Positions 31,619 to 41,279 of a DNA stretch of 64,000 nucleotides are shown one piece after another; the stretch's first letter is position 1, and the number at the start of each line of letters is the position of its first letter. The stretch is from Planctomycetota bacterium (GTDB taxonomy: Bacteria; Planctomycetota; UBA8742; UBA2392), in assembly GCA_019636195.1 (NCBI GenBank), contig JAHBYA010000011.1:1-64000 (forward strand), written 5' to 3'. The notes under the pieces were generated by a model, which was not told the DNA's origin, made no database searches, and was given only the letters and a program-made list of their open reading frames with translations. Made by a program: the position numbers and the translations under genes.

Positions 31619-32572
31619 GTGGCGCTTGTTTCCGTGATCATTCCCACCTTCAACCGCGCCGAGCACCTGCACGCTTCGGTCGAGTCGGTGCTGGCGCAGA
31701 CCTACCGCCCCCTTGAGCTGGTCGTTGTTGACGACGGCAGCAGCGACGACACGCCCGCCGCCATGGCCGCCCTTGAGGCCAGTGCCACGCAAGCCGGCGT
31801 CACGACCCGGTTCCTGCGCAAGGAAAACGGCGGCTGTGCATCTGCCCGCAACCTGGGTTTGCAGAACGCCACCGGCGAGTGGATCGCGTTTCTGGACGAC
31901 GACGACCGCTGGCTGCCCGAAAAACTGGCCATGCAGCTCGCGAAGCTTGCTGAAAGCGGCGCCTCGGCCTGCTGCTGCATGGCGCGCAAGGTCATCCAGC
32001 GCGGCGAGATCATCCAGCCGCCGACACCCGACCGGCTGGTGCAGGGCCATGAGCCGGGCAAGTTTCTTGACGGGCGCAGCGACGCGCACCTGATCACGAT
32101 TGTGTTTCGGCGCGACCTGCTGGCCAAAGTCGGCGAGTTTGACACCAGCCTTCGCGTCTCCAGCGACACGGAGTGGATTGCGCGGTTGTGCCACGTCGCG
32201 GAGTTCTGCGCCGTGCCCGAAGTGCTGGCGGTGTACGAGTGGAACCCGAACGCGTTAAGCCGTGTCGAGGACCTGCAAGCCGAGTTGCGGCGCGATGAGG
32301 TGCGCAAGCGCCAGCTCATGCTGATCCGGCAGCGCTGCGCGAGTCTGCCGGGGTGGGACGAAGCGGCCTGGAAGCGCCGGGCGGCAAAGCAGTACGACGA
32401 GATGGTGAAGCACCACCTGTACGTCGGTGACCGCAAAGCCGCACAACAGGCCTACGCAGAAGGCATGCAGCTCACGGGCGGGCTGGAGCCCCTGCAGCGG
32501 CTGCGTCGCAAACTGCTGAAAGCAAAGCTGCTGGGCCCCTTCGGCTGGCGCCTGAAACACCCCAAGCTCTAG
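31619..32572 (+). CDS. Glycosyltransferase family 2, tandem copy 2
   Basis: A GTG start at 31619 is chosen by analogy with the paralogue: ALVSVIIPTFNRAEHLH follows at once. The 317-residue protein contains VVDDGSSDDT, FLDDDDRWLPEKLA and FDTSLRVSSDTEWIARL. Its C-terminal extension ends LLGPFGWRLKHPKL, closely matching the end of the first GT2 (VAGVFGLKLKKPR), so this copy is nearer to 27510-28451 in that part. Its stop overlaps the stop of the convergent methyltransferase-like gene by 4 nt. Confidence 0.88.
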   Translation: MALVSVIIPTFNRAEHLHASVESVLAQTYRPLELVVVDDGSSDDTPAAMAALEASATQAGVTTRFLRKENGGCASARNLGLQNATGEWIAFLDDDDRWLPEKLAMQLAKLAESGASACCCMARKVIQRGEIIQPPTPDRLVQGHEPGKFLDGRSDAHLITIVFRRDLLAKVGEFDTSLRVSSDTEWIARLCHVAEFCAVPEVLAVYEWNPNALSRVEDLQAELRRDEVRKRQLMLIRQRCASLPGWDEAAWKRRAAKQYDEMVKHHLYVGDRKAAQQAYAEGMQLTGGLEPLQRLRRKLLKAKLLGPFGWRLKHPKL

Positions 32573-33408
32573 GTCTTGCGAAACGCGATCACGCCCGAGC
32601 GGCTGGGAAACGGCACACGCTCAAGGCTCGGGTACTCGACCTCCCAGCGCCGAGCAATCTCACGCTCGTCTTCGCGCTTGCCGTCATCGAGATAGATCAT
32701 CGCGCCGGGCTTGAGCTTGTCCCACAGCAGCGGCAGCGCCGGGTAGCGTGCCAGCTCGTGTACCCAGCGCGGCGGGCCATCGACCAGCAGCACGTCAATC
32801 ATCGGCAGGCTTGACACGTCAATATCATACCAGTCCCAGTCCTTGTCGCCGACGCGCCGGGCCTTCAGCGGGGCATGCGTGACCCGCGCAACGTCCTGCA
32901 CTTTGTGTTGCGCCAGCAGGCGGTTGGTCAGGCCCGCGTACTTGTCCTCGTGGTCGTAGCTCAGGATCTGGCCGGCGCCCACTTTCTTCAGGGTCAGGCC
33001 TGCAATGGCAGTGCTGATGCCGCTGCCCAACTCAAGTACCACCGGTGCCTCGCGCGAGATCAGCTCGCCGACCAGCCGCTCGGCGAAGTCCGGCTTGATG
33101 GTCGCCTTGTTGAACGGCGGCAGCGGCAGTTGCGGCTGCAACGTGGCGTAGAGGTAAACGATGCCCTCAAGCTGTCGTACGGTGTCGTCGTGATCGGCGT
33201 GCAGGGTGGCGATGTCCGCCGTGAGCTTTCGCATGGACTTGAAGTAGCGCCGTTCCAGTCCAAGCACGACCACCGCAAACGCCGCCAGGAAAAACAGCGT
33301 GCCGACATCAATCGACCATTCGCCGATCAGGGGCGCGCCGCTGAACGACAACACCAGGATCACGGCAAGCACCAGCAGCGCCAGCCTCACGGAAGCGTGG
33401 TACGTCAT
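32569..33408 (-). CDS. Membrane-anchored class I SAM methyltransferase-like protein
   Basis: A 279-residue protein with two N-terminal membrane helices (about 7-24 and 33-50), a coiled-coil linker (58-90), then a Rossmann-type domain. VVLELGSGISTAIAG is the SAM-binding motif I, SYDHEDKYAG fits motif II and DVLLVDGPPRW fits the acidic post-motif strand of methyltransferases in glycan clusters. AGGAGGAG is an excellent ribosome site. It sits inside the glycosyltransferase cluster, so modification of a glycan or lipid-linked sugar is inferred. Confidence 0.8.
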   Translation of the reverse strand: MTYHASVRLALLVLAVILVLSFSGAPLIGEWSIDVGTLFFLAAFAVVVLGLERRYFKSMRKLTADIATLHADHDDTVRQLEGIVYLYATLQPQLPLPPFNKATIKPDFAERLVGELISREAPVVLELGSGISTAIAGLTLKKVGAGQILSYDHEDKYAGLTNRLLAQHKVQDVARVTHAPLKARRVGDKDWDWYDIDVSSLPMIDVLLVDGPPRWVHELARYPALPLLWDKLKPGAMIYLDDGKREDEREIARRWEVEYPSLERVPFPSRSGVIAFRKT

Positions 33409-33470
33409 GGTAAATCTCCTCCTGAGTGCCGCCAGCTTACGCGGGTTGCCCGCGCGCGAGAAGGCCGCGC

Positions 33471-33499
33471 TTTACCAGCCGCCCCCGGGCGCATATCCT
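33471..33499 (+). promoter_or_regulatory. Promoter of the second GT4 gene
   Basis: TTTACC (33471-33476), 17 nt, TATCCT (33494-33499). The leader is about 14 nt and includes GGAG before the ATG at 33520. Confidence 0.5.
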
Positions 33500-33519
33500 T
33501 GGCGCTTTCCGGAGCCCGC

Positions 33520-34719
33520 ATGGCGCGACTGCTTGTGATTGCCGGCGAGTTTCCCGTCGCCTCTGAGACTTTTGTCGTTGGCCACATCCAGGGGATGCGC
33601 TCACGGGGCTTTGACGTCGCGGTCGCGTGCATCACCCTGCACCGTGACGCGCTGGCTCAAGCATTCGGCGACAGCCCGCCGCAAGTGTTTGAACTGGGCC
33701 CCCGCGCCGAAAAGTTGCTCAAGCGCCCGGGCCTGCTGCGGCGCCGGGCCTACCGCCGTATCCTTGGCGCACAGTGGCAGTCAATGCTGCCGGCCACAGC
33801 GGGCAACAACCTGCCGGCGCGGGCGGCAGCGCTGGTGGAAGTCGCCAGTGAGTTCAAGCCGGAGGCGATCCACGCGCACTTCGGGCCGCTGGGGTTGATC
33901 GCCGCGCCCGCGAGCAAGCTGTTGGGAATCCCGTTGCTGGTGAACTTCCGGGGCTATGACTTTCTCAGCTACGCGCCGCAGACACGCTGGCAGGACTACG
34001 CCAGCTTTCCGCACGACGCCGTCGCGGTCGCGCACACCGCCTATTGCGAAGGCGTGCTGCGCAAGCACCTCAAGATTGCCGTGCGCTATGTGCGCCGAGG
34101 CGTCAATCGCCAGCGCTTTGCCGCCGCGCCGCGCCGCGCCGCGTGGGGCAATGCGGTGCGCCTGCTGGTGGTCGGCCGCCTTACGCCGGGCAAGGGCCAG
34201 CACATTGCCATCGACGCGCTGCGCCTGTTGCGGCGGCACATGCCGCAGACGAGCTTCACGCTCACGTTTGCCGGCGGCGGCGAAACCGGCGAGGAGCTGG
34301 CGCGGCATGCCGGACTTCAGGGCGTATCTGACCGTGTGCAGCAGCTTGGCGCCCTGAGCCACGACGCGGTCGGGCAGCACATGCGCGAAGCAGACATTCT
34401 GCTGATCCCGTCCGTGCCGCGCGCCAACGGCTGGGTCGAGAACTTCTGCACCGTGGCCAGTGAGGGGCTTGCCAGCGGGCTGTGCATTGTCGCCAGCAAC
34501 CAGGGCGGCATCCCCGAGGCTGTCAACGAGGCCGGCATTCTGGTGCCCGCCGCCAGCGCCTTTGAGCTGGCGCGCGGCGTGCAGCACGCCATGCAGCAGC
34601 AGGGCCCCGCCGCGTGGGCAGCGCAGGCGCAAGCCAAAGCCGAGACGTACAACGAAAGCTGGATGCTGGATGACTACGAAAGCGTGACCCGCGAAGTCAT
34701 GCAGCGGCAACGGGGTTAG
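33520..34719 (+). CDS. Glycosyltransferase family 4
   Basis: Start at 33520 follows a promoter and GGAG site; the longer frame upstream is antisense to the methyltransferase gene. The 399-residue GT-B protein shows RLLVIAGEFPVASETFVV (typical of GT4 enzymes of exopolysaccharide clusters), HAHFGPLGL, LLVVGRLTPGKGQHIAIDAL, and EGLASGLCIVASNQGGIPEAV, the donor-binding E(x7)E region. It ends the glycan cluster and converges with the giant kinase gene. Confidence 0.9.
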   Translation: MARLLVIAGEFPVASETFVVGHIQGMRSRGFDVAVACITLHRDALAQAFGDSPPQVFELGPRAEKLLKRPGLLRRRAYRRILGAQWQSMLPATAGNNLPARAAALVEVASEFKPEAIHAHFGPLGLIAAPASKLLGIPLLVNFRGYDFLSYAPQTRWQDYASFPHDAVAVAHTAYCEGVLRKHLKIAVRYVRRGVNRQRFAAAPRRAAWGNAVRLLVVGRLTPGKGQHIAIDALRLLRRHMPQTSFTLTFAGGGETGEELARHAGLQGVSDRVQQLGALSHDAVGQHMREADILLIPSVPRANGWVENFCTVASEGLASGLCIVASNQGGIPEAVNEAGILVPAASAFELARGVQHAMQQQGPAAWAAQAQAKAETYNESWMLDDYESVTREVMQRQRG

Positions 34720-34735
34720 CCGGTCTCGGTCCCGT

Positions 34736-37700
34736 TCAGCCGGTCTGGTCGCGGGCGGCCCTTTCAATTTCCGCCCAGAGCGCGACGTCGTCTTCGTCGG
34801 GGATGTAGTCGTTTTCCAGTGCCTGCAGCACGGCCTTCCACGCCGCGTCGTGCAGGCCTTGATGGTGGCGCCATTGCGCCAGCTCGGCCCACAGTTCGCC
34901 ATGGTGAAACGTCGGCGTCGCGGGCGCCTGCTTCGCGCGGGCCAGCGTCTCCAGTGCTTCGGGCACGCGCTCGCACAGCCCCAGGCACCGGCCCAACGCA
35001 AGCAGTGCGGGTGCATCGCCAATGACTTCGGCGGCGCGCTCAAGGTGCGGCAGAGCGCGCGCGGGGCGGCCCTCCGCCAGCAGGGCCACGCCGCGCTTGA
35101 AACTTCGCCGCGCCTCGTCGCGCGCTCTTGCGGCAACCAGGCCCGGCAGCCCCTGCTCCTGCCACCACAGTTGACAGTTGACGCGCCCATCCGCGACGTA
35201 GGGCGCGAGTTCACGGATGTAGCCGGCTGACACCCGCTTCACGTCCGGTCGTTGCGTTGCCGCACGGGGCAGAAAGCGCGGCGCCATGTCTTCAATCGTC
35301 ATCGACAGCGCGTCCTGCAGTTGCGCCTCAAGTTCCGCCGCCGGCTGGTACAGGTATTGCACGTCCAGCACCGAAAGCCCGCCCGAAACGGAAGCCGCCA
35401 CCATGTGTCGCCCGTCGCGGCTGAACCGGATGGAGGTGACGAACTCAGGCGTCGCGCGAAACCGGCAAAGCAGCGCAGGGTCCTGCACGTCCAGCAGTGT
35501 GACAAACCCGGCGCCGTCGCCGACCGCTACGCGCGTGGTGGCCTGCAATGCCGCGGCTGCGAACAGCAGCCCTGAGCTGCCGGTTTGCAGGCGCGAAATG
35601 AGCTGGCCCTCGACGTTGAAAATCGCAACATCCGCGGTGCTGCCGGTGCACACCAGCCGGTCGCCCACCCAGGTCACGGTCAGCACGCGCTGCTCATACG
35701 CCCTGAAGCGGGTCGAGCGCGACCAGTCGCCGGTACGGTACAGTTCAACACAGCCGTCCACGCAACCGACCGCGAGTACGCCCGGGCCGAACGCCAGGCA
35801 GTAGGCCTTGGCATCGGTGGCGATGTTCCGGACCACGCCCAGCTCGGCGTTGCGTACCTGTACGCCGCTGCCGTGCACCATTGCGACCATGCCGTTGTCG
35901 GGCGATACCGCGATCGCGCCCGAGTCGCCGTGCAGCTCGTGCCGCGTGCGCTTGCCGTGGTGCCAATGGTGCAGCACGCCGTCACATGTCGCCACCAGCG
36001 CCCCGTCCGGCAGGTGGGTCAGCCCTCCTGCCCAGCCGGACGGGCCGCGGACGGCCCGTGCCAGCTCGCCTTCCGGCCATGCAAGCAGGCCGATGCACCC
36101 GTCCCTAAGGGATACCGCAAGTGTGCCGCCGTCCGGTGAAAAGTCGATTTCCATGGGTTCATCAGGCAGGTCGATGCGCCTTACGCCGTAGCGCGGCGCC
36201 AGTGACCACTCCCGCACTCCGCCGCCGGACGCGAGCATGTAGTCCGCGCCCAGCACGACCCCGGTCAGCCACTCCACGCCCGGGGAGATGCGTGCCTCGA
36301 TCGTCCCGTCGCGCGAGAGCAACAGCACCTGCGTGCGCTGGCCGCCGACGGCAATGCGGCCTTCCGCGTTCACGCCCAGCGATGTGGCTGCCCCGCTGCC
36401 GGTGCTGGTCTGCCACAACAGCTCCCCGTCTGCCACGCGCCAGGCGTACAGCGCACCCTCGTTGCCGCAGGCGTACACTTCATCGCCAAGCGGGCTGAAG
36501 CGCGCGCGCAGCAATTGCGTTGCGGCTGTAATGGTGCGCGTGACCTCAAGTGCATGGCTGTCAATCAGCCGCAGTTCGTGGCCTGTGGCCATTGCCAGCA
36601 GCGCGCCGTCGGGCGAAAAGCGCACGTCCACCGCGCCCTCGGCGCCCTGCAGCTGCACGCCTTCGCCGTCGGCCAGGTCCAGCACCCACGCGGTGCCGTC
36701 TCGCATGCCGGCCGCCACGCGGGCCCGGTCGGGCGAAAAGTGCACGGACCAGCCGCTGCCCGCCAGCTCGGCGGCGGCAAGTGCCTCACCTTGCGTATCC
36801 AGCACCCGCAATAGCCCCGAGTTGTCCAGTGCAGCCAGCAGGCCGTCCGCGCCGTAGTCCAGCGCCCAGATGTCGCTGCTGCCTTCCACTACTGTTGCCG
36901 GCTCTTCTGAGGCGCGGTCCAGCACCCGGATGTTGTTGCCGTCGCCAATGGCCAACCAGCGGCCGTCGCGGCTGAGGGCAAGGCAATGGGCAGTGCGCCC
37001 GGCCAGGTCATGCACGGCAGTGCAGGGATACACGGCGCACTGGGCGATCACCGCCCGCGCGGCCGGGGTTTCCTGGTGCGTCAGGGCGCGTGCCGCAAAC
37101 AAGGCTGCTTCATTGACGCGCAGTTCCTGCATCGCCATCTGCGCCGCCTGGGTGTAGGCCAGCCCCAGGCTGACCTCGGCCTTGCGCAGATTCTCCTCGG
37201 CCTCGGCGCGGCGCTTGCCCGCAAGCTCAGCCTGGCGGGTGGCTTCGTCGGCGTTGCGGCGGGACTCATCGGCGAAGCGCCGGGCGCTGGCGGCGTTGCG
37301 GTCCGCCTGTTCGCTTGCGGCGACGGCGCGGTCGCGCTCGGCGGAAGTGCGCTGCTGTTCAGTGATGATGCTGTATGCTGACCAGCCGGCCAGCGCCGCC
37401 AGCGCCAGCAGCAGCGTTGCGGCGACAACCACGGCGGCCTTGTGCCGCGCGACGAAGCGCTTAAGCACTTCGCCGGTGCTGTAGCGGTACACAGTAAGCG
37501 CGCGGCCGTCGCGATAGGCTTTGACTTCGTCGGCCAGCTTGCGCGCGCCCTGCAGGCGCTGGGCGCGGTCGCGGTGCATCGCGTGCTTGACCAGCGCCGC
37601 CAGCTCCGGCGGCGCGTCTTCGGGCAATGGCGCGGGCGGCTCGGTCAGCACCCTGGTCACAATCTGTTGCGGGCTGCTGCCCTGATAGGCGGGCTTGCCG

Positions 37701-38617
37701 GTGATGATCTCTTGCAGGATCGCGCCCAGCGAATACACGTCACTGAGCTCATCCACTTCCTCGGCGCGGGCCTGCTCCGGCGCCATGTACGCCGGCGTGC
37801 CCATGATCAGCCCGTCCATGGTCTTGACGGTGCTCCCGTCGCTGATGGTGCGCCCGCCTTCGATGTCCTCGACACCTCTCAGCTTGGCCAGGCCCCAGTC
37901 GAGCACCAGCACTTCGCCGAACTCGCCCAGCATGATGTTGCTGGGCTTGAGGTCGCGGTGCACCACGCCGCGGCTGTGCGCAAACGCCAGCGCGTTGCAG
38001 ACCTGGGCAAACGCATCCAGCAGGCCCAGGCGCTGCTGCATGCCTTCCAGTTTGCGCAGCCGCTCGGCCAGCGTTTCGCCGCGCACAAACTTCATCGTGT
38101 AATAGACGCTGCCGTCCTCGCGCGTGCCGATTTCATAGACCGGCACGATATTCGGGTGTTCAAGCTGACCTGTGACGCGCGCCTCGCGCAGGAAGCGCTC
38201 AACGTTGGCGACTGTGGTGTCTGTGGCGGGATGGCGGCCGCTGCCGCCGGTCGCGGGCAGGATTTCCTTGATTGCGATTTCGCGCCCGACGGTGGTGTCC
38301 AGCGCCAGCAGCACGCGGCCCATGCCGCCGCGCGCGAACTCGCGCAGCACGTTGTAGCGCCCGTCGATCGGGGCGCCGTCGACCGGCGCAGCGTCGGTCG
38401 TGCGCGCGGGCCGCGCCGCCGGCAGCTTTTCGGTGGGCTTGCGCGGCGATGCAGTGGGCGAAACTTCAAACAGCGTCGCGCCGCCACTGGGCGCAACTTC
38501 GGTCAGTACCGACGAAGTGTCCTGCGAACGCGCCAGTTCAAGCGCACGCTCAGGCGTGACACGCCCGTCCGCCACGGCGTTCAGCAGTGCCGTCAATACC
38601 TCGACCCGCGACTCCAT
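34736..38617 (-). CDS. Membrane Ser/Thr protein kinase with WD40-like propeller
   Basis: A 1293-residue PknB-type kinase. Gly-rich loop ARGGMGRV (95-102), Lys117 in AIKEI, catalytic HRDLKPSN (220-227) with Asp222, DWG in place of DFG at 240-242, and activation segment MGTPAYMAPEQA indicate a likely active enzyme. A membrane helix lies near 392-415, followed by an Ala/Glu/Arg coiled coil, then about 550 residues of WD40-like blades (repeated FSPDGA, FSPDRARVAAG) and TPR-like C-terminal helices. This architecture is typical of planctomycetes. A GACAAT box is 9 nt upstream of the start. The ligand and targets are unknown. Confidence 0.92.
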   Translation of the reverse strand: MESRVEVLTALLNAVADGRVTPERALELARSQDTSSVLTEVAPSGGATLFEVSPTASPRKPTEKLPAARPARTTDAAPVDGAPIDGRYNVLREFARGGMGRVLLALDTTVGREIAIKEILPATGGSGRHPATDTTVANVERFLREARVTGQLEHPNIVPVYEIGTREDGSVYYTMKFVRGETLAERLRKLEGMQQRLGLLDAFAQVCNALAFAHSRGVVHRDLKPSNIMLGEFGEVLVLDWGLAKLRGVEDIEGGRTISDGSTVKTMDGLIMGTPAYMAPEQARAEEVDELSDVYSLGAILQEIITGKPAYQGSSPQQIVTRVLTEPPAPLPEDAPPELAALVKHAMHRDRAQRLQGARKLADEVKAYRDGRALTVYRYSTGEVLKRFVARHKAAVVVAATLLLALAALAGWSAYSIITEQQRTSAERDRAVAASEQADRNAASARRFADESRRNADEATRQAELAGKRRAEAEENLRKAEVSLGLAYTQAAQMAMQELRVNEAALFAARALTHQETPAARAVIAQCAVYPCTAVHDLAGRTAHCLALSRDGRWLAIGDGNNIRVLDRASEEPATVVEGSSDIWALDYGADGLLAALDNSGLLRVLDTQGEALAAAELAGSGWSVHFSPDRARVAAGMRDGTAWVLDLADGEGVQLQGAEGAVDVRFSPDGALLAMATGHELRLIDSHALEVTRTITAATQLLRARFSPLGDEVYACGNEGALYAWRVADGELLWQTSTGSGAATSLGVNAEGRIAVGGQRTQVLLLSRDGTIEARISPGVEWLTGVVLGADYMLASGGGVREWSLAPRYGVRRIDLPDEPMEIDFSPDGGTLAVSLRDGCIGLLAWPEGELARAVRGPSGWAGGLTHLPDGALVATCDGVLHHWHHGKRTRHELHGDSGAIAVSPDNGMVAMVHGSGVQVRNAELGVVRNIATDAKAYCLAFGPGVLAVGCVDGCVELYRTGDWSRSTRFRAYEQRVLTVTWVGDRLVCTGSTADVAIFNVEGQLISRLQTGSSGLLFAAAALQATTRVAVGDGAGFVTLLDVQDPALLCRFRATPEFVTSIRFSRDGRHMVAASVSGGLSVLDVQYLYQPAAELEAQLQDALSMTIEDMAPRFLPRAATQRPDVKRVSAGYIRELAPYVADGRVNCQLWWQEQGLPGLVAARARDEARRSFKRGVALLAEGRPARALPHLERAAEVIGDAPALLALGRCLGLCERVPEALETLARAKQAPATPTFHHGELWAELAQWRHHQGLHDAAWKAVLQALENDYIPDEDDVALWAEIERAARDQTG

Positions 38618-38659
38618 CGTGCGGGCATTGTCACTATTGCCGATCCAGTGTCCATTGAG

Positions 38660-40081
38660 CTAACGCAGCTTCAACGTCAGTCGCGCGTAATAGACTTCGC
38701 TGCTATGGCGGGCCTCGTCGGCTGTGCGGGCCAGCAACTCAAGATCGCGCGGCGGCGGCTTGGTCGTGCTTTCCTTGCCGTTGATGACAAGCCTGATCTC
38801 GCGGTCGATGTACAGCATGTCGTCGTGCAGCAGGACTTCGACTTCGCTGACTTCGTCGCTGTCGATGTACACGGCGTTTTCTTCGCGGACGATACGCGCC
38901 TTCACAAGCCCGCCCGCGTGGCGCTTGACCGGCCAGTCCGTGCGCGCGCCCAGCCGCTTGAAGCCTTTGACTCGCAGCCAGAACCATCGGTCGTTACCGA
39001 TGCGGTCTTTGTCGGCGATGGTATTGCGTGCAACCAGCGCGGTCGGCGTTGTGCGCCGGATCTTGAGGCATTCGCCAAGCAGGGCGGCGGTCAGCGATGC
39101 CGGCCCGCCGCCGTGAAAGCCCTCGTACTCGCGGTAGTCAACGCTCGCGCCTGCGGCCTTCATGGCGTCACGGGCCTGCCGGGCCCACGCGGTCGGAAAC
39201 TTCTTGTCGTCGTCGGCATGGGCCCAGAAAACCGGCGTGGCCGCAAAGCAGGCGGCGTAGGGCATCTCGGCCGATTGCTCGTGCAGTTTGCGGTCGGTGC
39301 GCAGCTGTTCCAGTTGGTCTTCTTTGACTTCCGGCATGTGAAACGAGGGCACCGCGTCGCGCACACAGATGGCGGCAAACTGGCTGGGGCGCAGGGCGAC
39401 AAGGTCAAAGCACGCCTGCCCGCCCATGCCAACGCCGGTCAGGTAGATCCGGTCGCGGTCAATACTGAACTTTGCCAGCAGCTCGTCCAGCAGCACCAGC
39501 ACCGTGTCAATGCCCGCCTGCTTGGGCCCCCAGCCGAAGTACTCCTTTTCGCCGGGCGGATTATTGCGCGGGTCGGTGGCTGTGTTGCCGCGATTGAGCG
39601 CCTGCGGACAGGCGATGATGCACTCAGCCAGCGCGCCTGTACCGCCGCGCAGGCAGCTGCGCAGGCCCGAAAGCTCCAGCCAGCCGGTGCCAAGGTCGCT
39701 GTGCAGGCCGATCACGAGCGGCACTGGCGTATCGGCGGAAAGTCCGCGCGGCAAGTCAAGCATGGCGAAGTTTGCGTACTTCGTGCCGCGCGTGCGCACT
39801 TCATAGTCAAAGCCGTAGGCGCCTTCGTGAATCACTTCGAGCTTCGGCAGCTCTTTGGGCGCCTGGCGCTGCCAGTCCAGCGTGGCTTGGCGCACCTGCC
39901 GGGCAGAGTCAGCAGTCAGTGTCCAGCCGGCCAGCTTGGCCAGTTCTTTCTCGCGGGCCTTGGCGTCGCTGGTTTCAAGGGCGTTGCGTACCCAGCGGGC
40001 GGCGTCTTTCGCGTCGGCGTCTTTGGCGACTACGCACGGCGCGATCACAGCCAGCAGCGCAACGGCGGCAAAACAACGCAT
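38660..40081 (-). CDS. Secreted alpha/beta-hydrolase-like protein lacking the Ser nucleophile
   Basis: Start at 40081 gives a signal peptide (MRCFAAVALLAVIAPCVVA). The 473-residue protein has the fold of feruloyl-esterase/LpqC-type hydrolases: VPLVIGLHSDLG, RIYLTGVGMGGQACF, HADDD (290-292) for the acid and GFHGGG with His323. At the nucleophile elbow, where GxSxG is expected, it reads G216-V-G218-M-G220: Gly replaces Ser, one base from AGC. The C-terminal 100 residues form a beta domain. It may be a pseudo-enzyme or binding protein. The gene lies divergently to ychF. Confidence 0.82.
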   Translation of the reverse strand: MRCFAAVALLAVIAPCVVAKDADAKDAARWVRNALETSDAKAREKELAKLAGWTLTADSARQVRQATLDWQRQAPKELPKLEVIHEGAYGFDYEVRTRGTKYANFAMLDLPRGLSADTPVPLVIGLHSDLGTGWLELSGLRSCLRGGTGALAECIIACPQALNRGNTATDPRNNPPGEKEYFGWGPKQAGIDTVLVLLDELLAKFSIDRDRIYLTGVGMGGQACFDLVALRPSQFAAICVRDAVPSFHMPEVKEDQLEQLRTDRKLHEQSAEMPYAACFAATPVFWAHADDDKKFPTAWARQARDAMKAAGASVDYREYEGFHGGGPASLTAALLGECLKIRRTTPTALVARNTIADKDRIGNDRWFWLRVKGFKRLGARTDWPVKRHAGGLVKARIVREENAVYIDSDEVSEVEVLLHDDMLYIDREIRLVINGKESTTKPPPRDLELLARTADEARHSSEVYYARLTLKLR

Positions 40082-40170
40082 GGTCAATCCGCGGGGAAAG
40101 GTCGGGGCCCGCACCATTGTAGTAAACCGCGTGGCCGCGCCTATAATCCCGCCCTCTTTGAAGGAGTGTT

Positions 40171-41268
40171 ATGGGCTTTAAATGCGGCATTGTCGGTTTG
40201 CCCAACGTGGGCAAGAGCACGCTGTTCAACGCCATCACGGCCAGCGAGCAGGCGGCGGCGGCCAACTATCCGTTCTGCACCATCAATCCCAACACCGGCA
40301 CGGTGACGGTGCCGGATGCCCGCATCGACAAGCTGGTCGAGCTGGAAAAGCCGGCCAAGATTGTGCCCGCGACCATCCAGTTTGAAGACATCGCCGGCTT
40401 GGTTGAAGGCGCCAGCAAAAACGAAGGCCTGGGCAACAAGTTCCTCGCCCACATCCGCGACGTGGACGCCATCGCCCACGTCGTGCGCTGCTTTGACGAC
40501 CCCAACGTCATACACGTTTCGGGCAGCGTAAACCCCGAGCGCGACATTCGCATCATCCAGACCGAGCTTGCGCTGAAAGACCTTGAAACGGTCACCAAGC
40601 GCATCGAGAAATCCGAAAAGCTGGCCCGCGGCGGCGACAAGGAAGAAAAGCTGCGCGTCGAAATTCTGAACGGGCTGAAGGCAATCCTTGACGACGTAAA
40701 GCCCGCGCGGCTGTACGAAGTTGAGCCCCAGAACGACTACATCGTGCGCGAGCTGGGCCTGCTGACCCGCAAGCCGGTGCTGTACGTCGCCAACGTGGGC
40801 GAAGGCGACCTGCCCGGCGGTAACCAGTACAGCGAAATCGTGAAGCGCGTGGCCGCCGAAGAAGGCGCCGAGATGGTGGTGATCAGCAGCAAGATTGAAG
40901 GCGAGATTGCGCGACTGGGCGACCCTGAACGCAAAGAGTTCATGGAGGGCCTGGGCCTGACCGAAAGCGGCCTGGATCGCCTGATTCATGCGGGCTACAA
41001 GCTGCTGGGCCTGCGCACCTACTTCACAGCCGGGCCCAAAGAGGTGCGGGCATGGACGATTCGCGCGGGCGACACGGCGCCGGTGGCGGCGGGCAAGATC
41101 CACAGCGACTTTGAAAAGGGCTTCATCCGCGCCGAGACGATCAGCTACGAAGACTACGTGGCCCACGGCGGCGAGGTGGGCGCCAAAGAAGCGGGCCGGA
41201 TGCGCACTGAAGGCAAAGATTACATCGTGCAGGACGGAGACGTCATGCACTTCAGGTTCAATGTGTAG
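40171..41268 (+). CDS. ychF: Ribosome-binding ATPase YchF
   Basis: A 365-residue YchF/OLA1 protein. [15 protein letters not shown] is the P-loop; [37 protein letters not shown] (Walker B region) and the C-terminal TGS-like domain with [19 protein letters not shown] and [10 protein letters not shown] are all standard. It binds ATP rather than GTP and associates with ribosomes. A TATAAT box (40142-40147) and AAGGAG (40161-40166) precede the ATG. It is followed 11 nt later by a small membrane protein gene. Confidence 0.97.
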   Translation: MGFKCGIVGLPNVGKSTLFNAITASEQAAAANYPFCTINPNTGTVTVPDARIDKLVELEKPAKIVPATIQFEDIAGLVEGASKNEGLGNKFLAHIRDVDAIAHVVRCFDDPNVIHVSGSVNPERDIRIIQTELALKDLETVTKRIEKSEKLARGGDKEEKLRVEILNGLKAILDDVKPARLYEVEPQNDYIVRELGLLTRKPVLYVANVGEGDLPGGNQYSEIVKRVAAEEGAEMVVISSKIEGEIARLGDPERKEFMEGLGLTESGLDRLIHAGYKLLGLRTYFTAGPKEVRAWTIRAGDTAPVAAGKIHSDFEKGFIRAETISYEDYVAHGGEVGAKEAGRMRTEGKDYIVQDGDVMHFRFNV

Positions 41269-41279
41269 AGCCGGTCACT

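Noticed and set aside
37890-37910. Kinase inactivation by DWG instead of DFG
   Set aside because: The metal-binding Asp and the following Gly are kept, and DWG is common in bacterial kinases of this type; the catalytic HRD and Lys are intact.
37442-40306. Long rightward ORF of 954 codons over the kinase and hydrolase genes
   Set aside because: It is antisense to two genes with clear domain motifs, and its translation is Ala/Val/His/Gln-rich with no recognisable domain, the usual shadow of high-GC codon usage.
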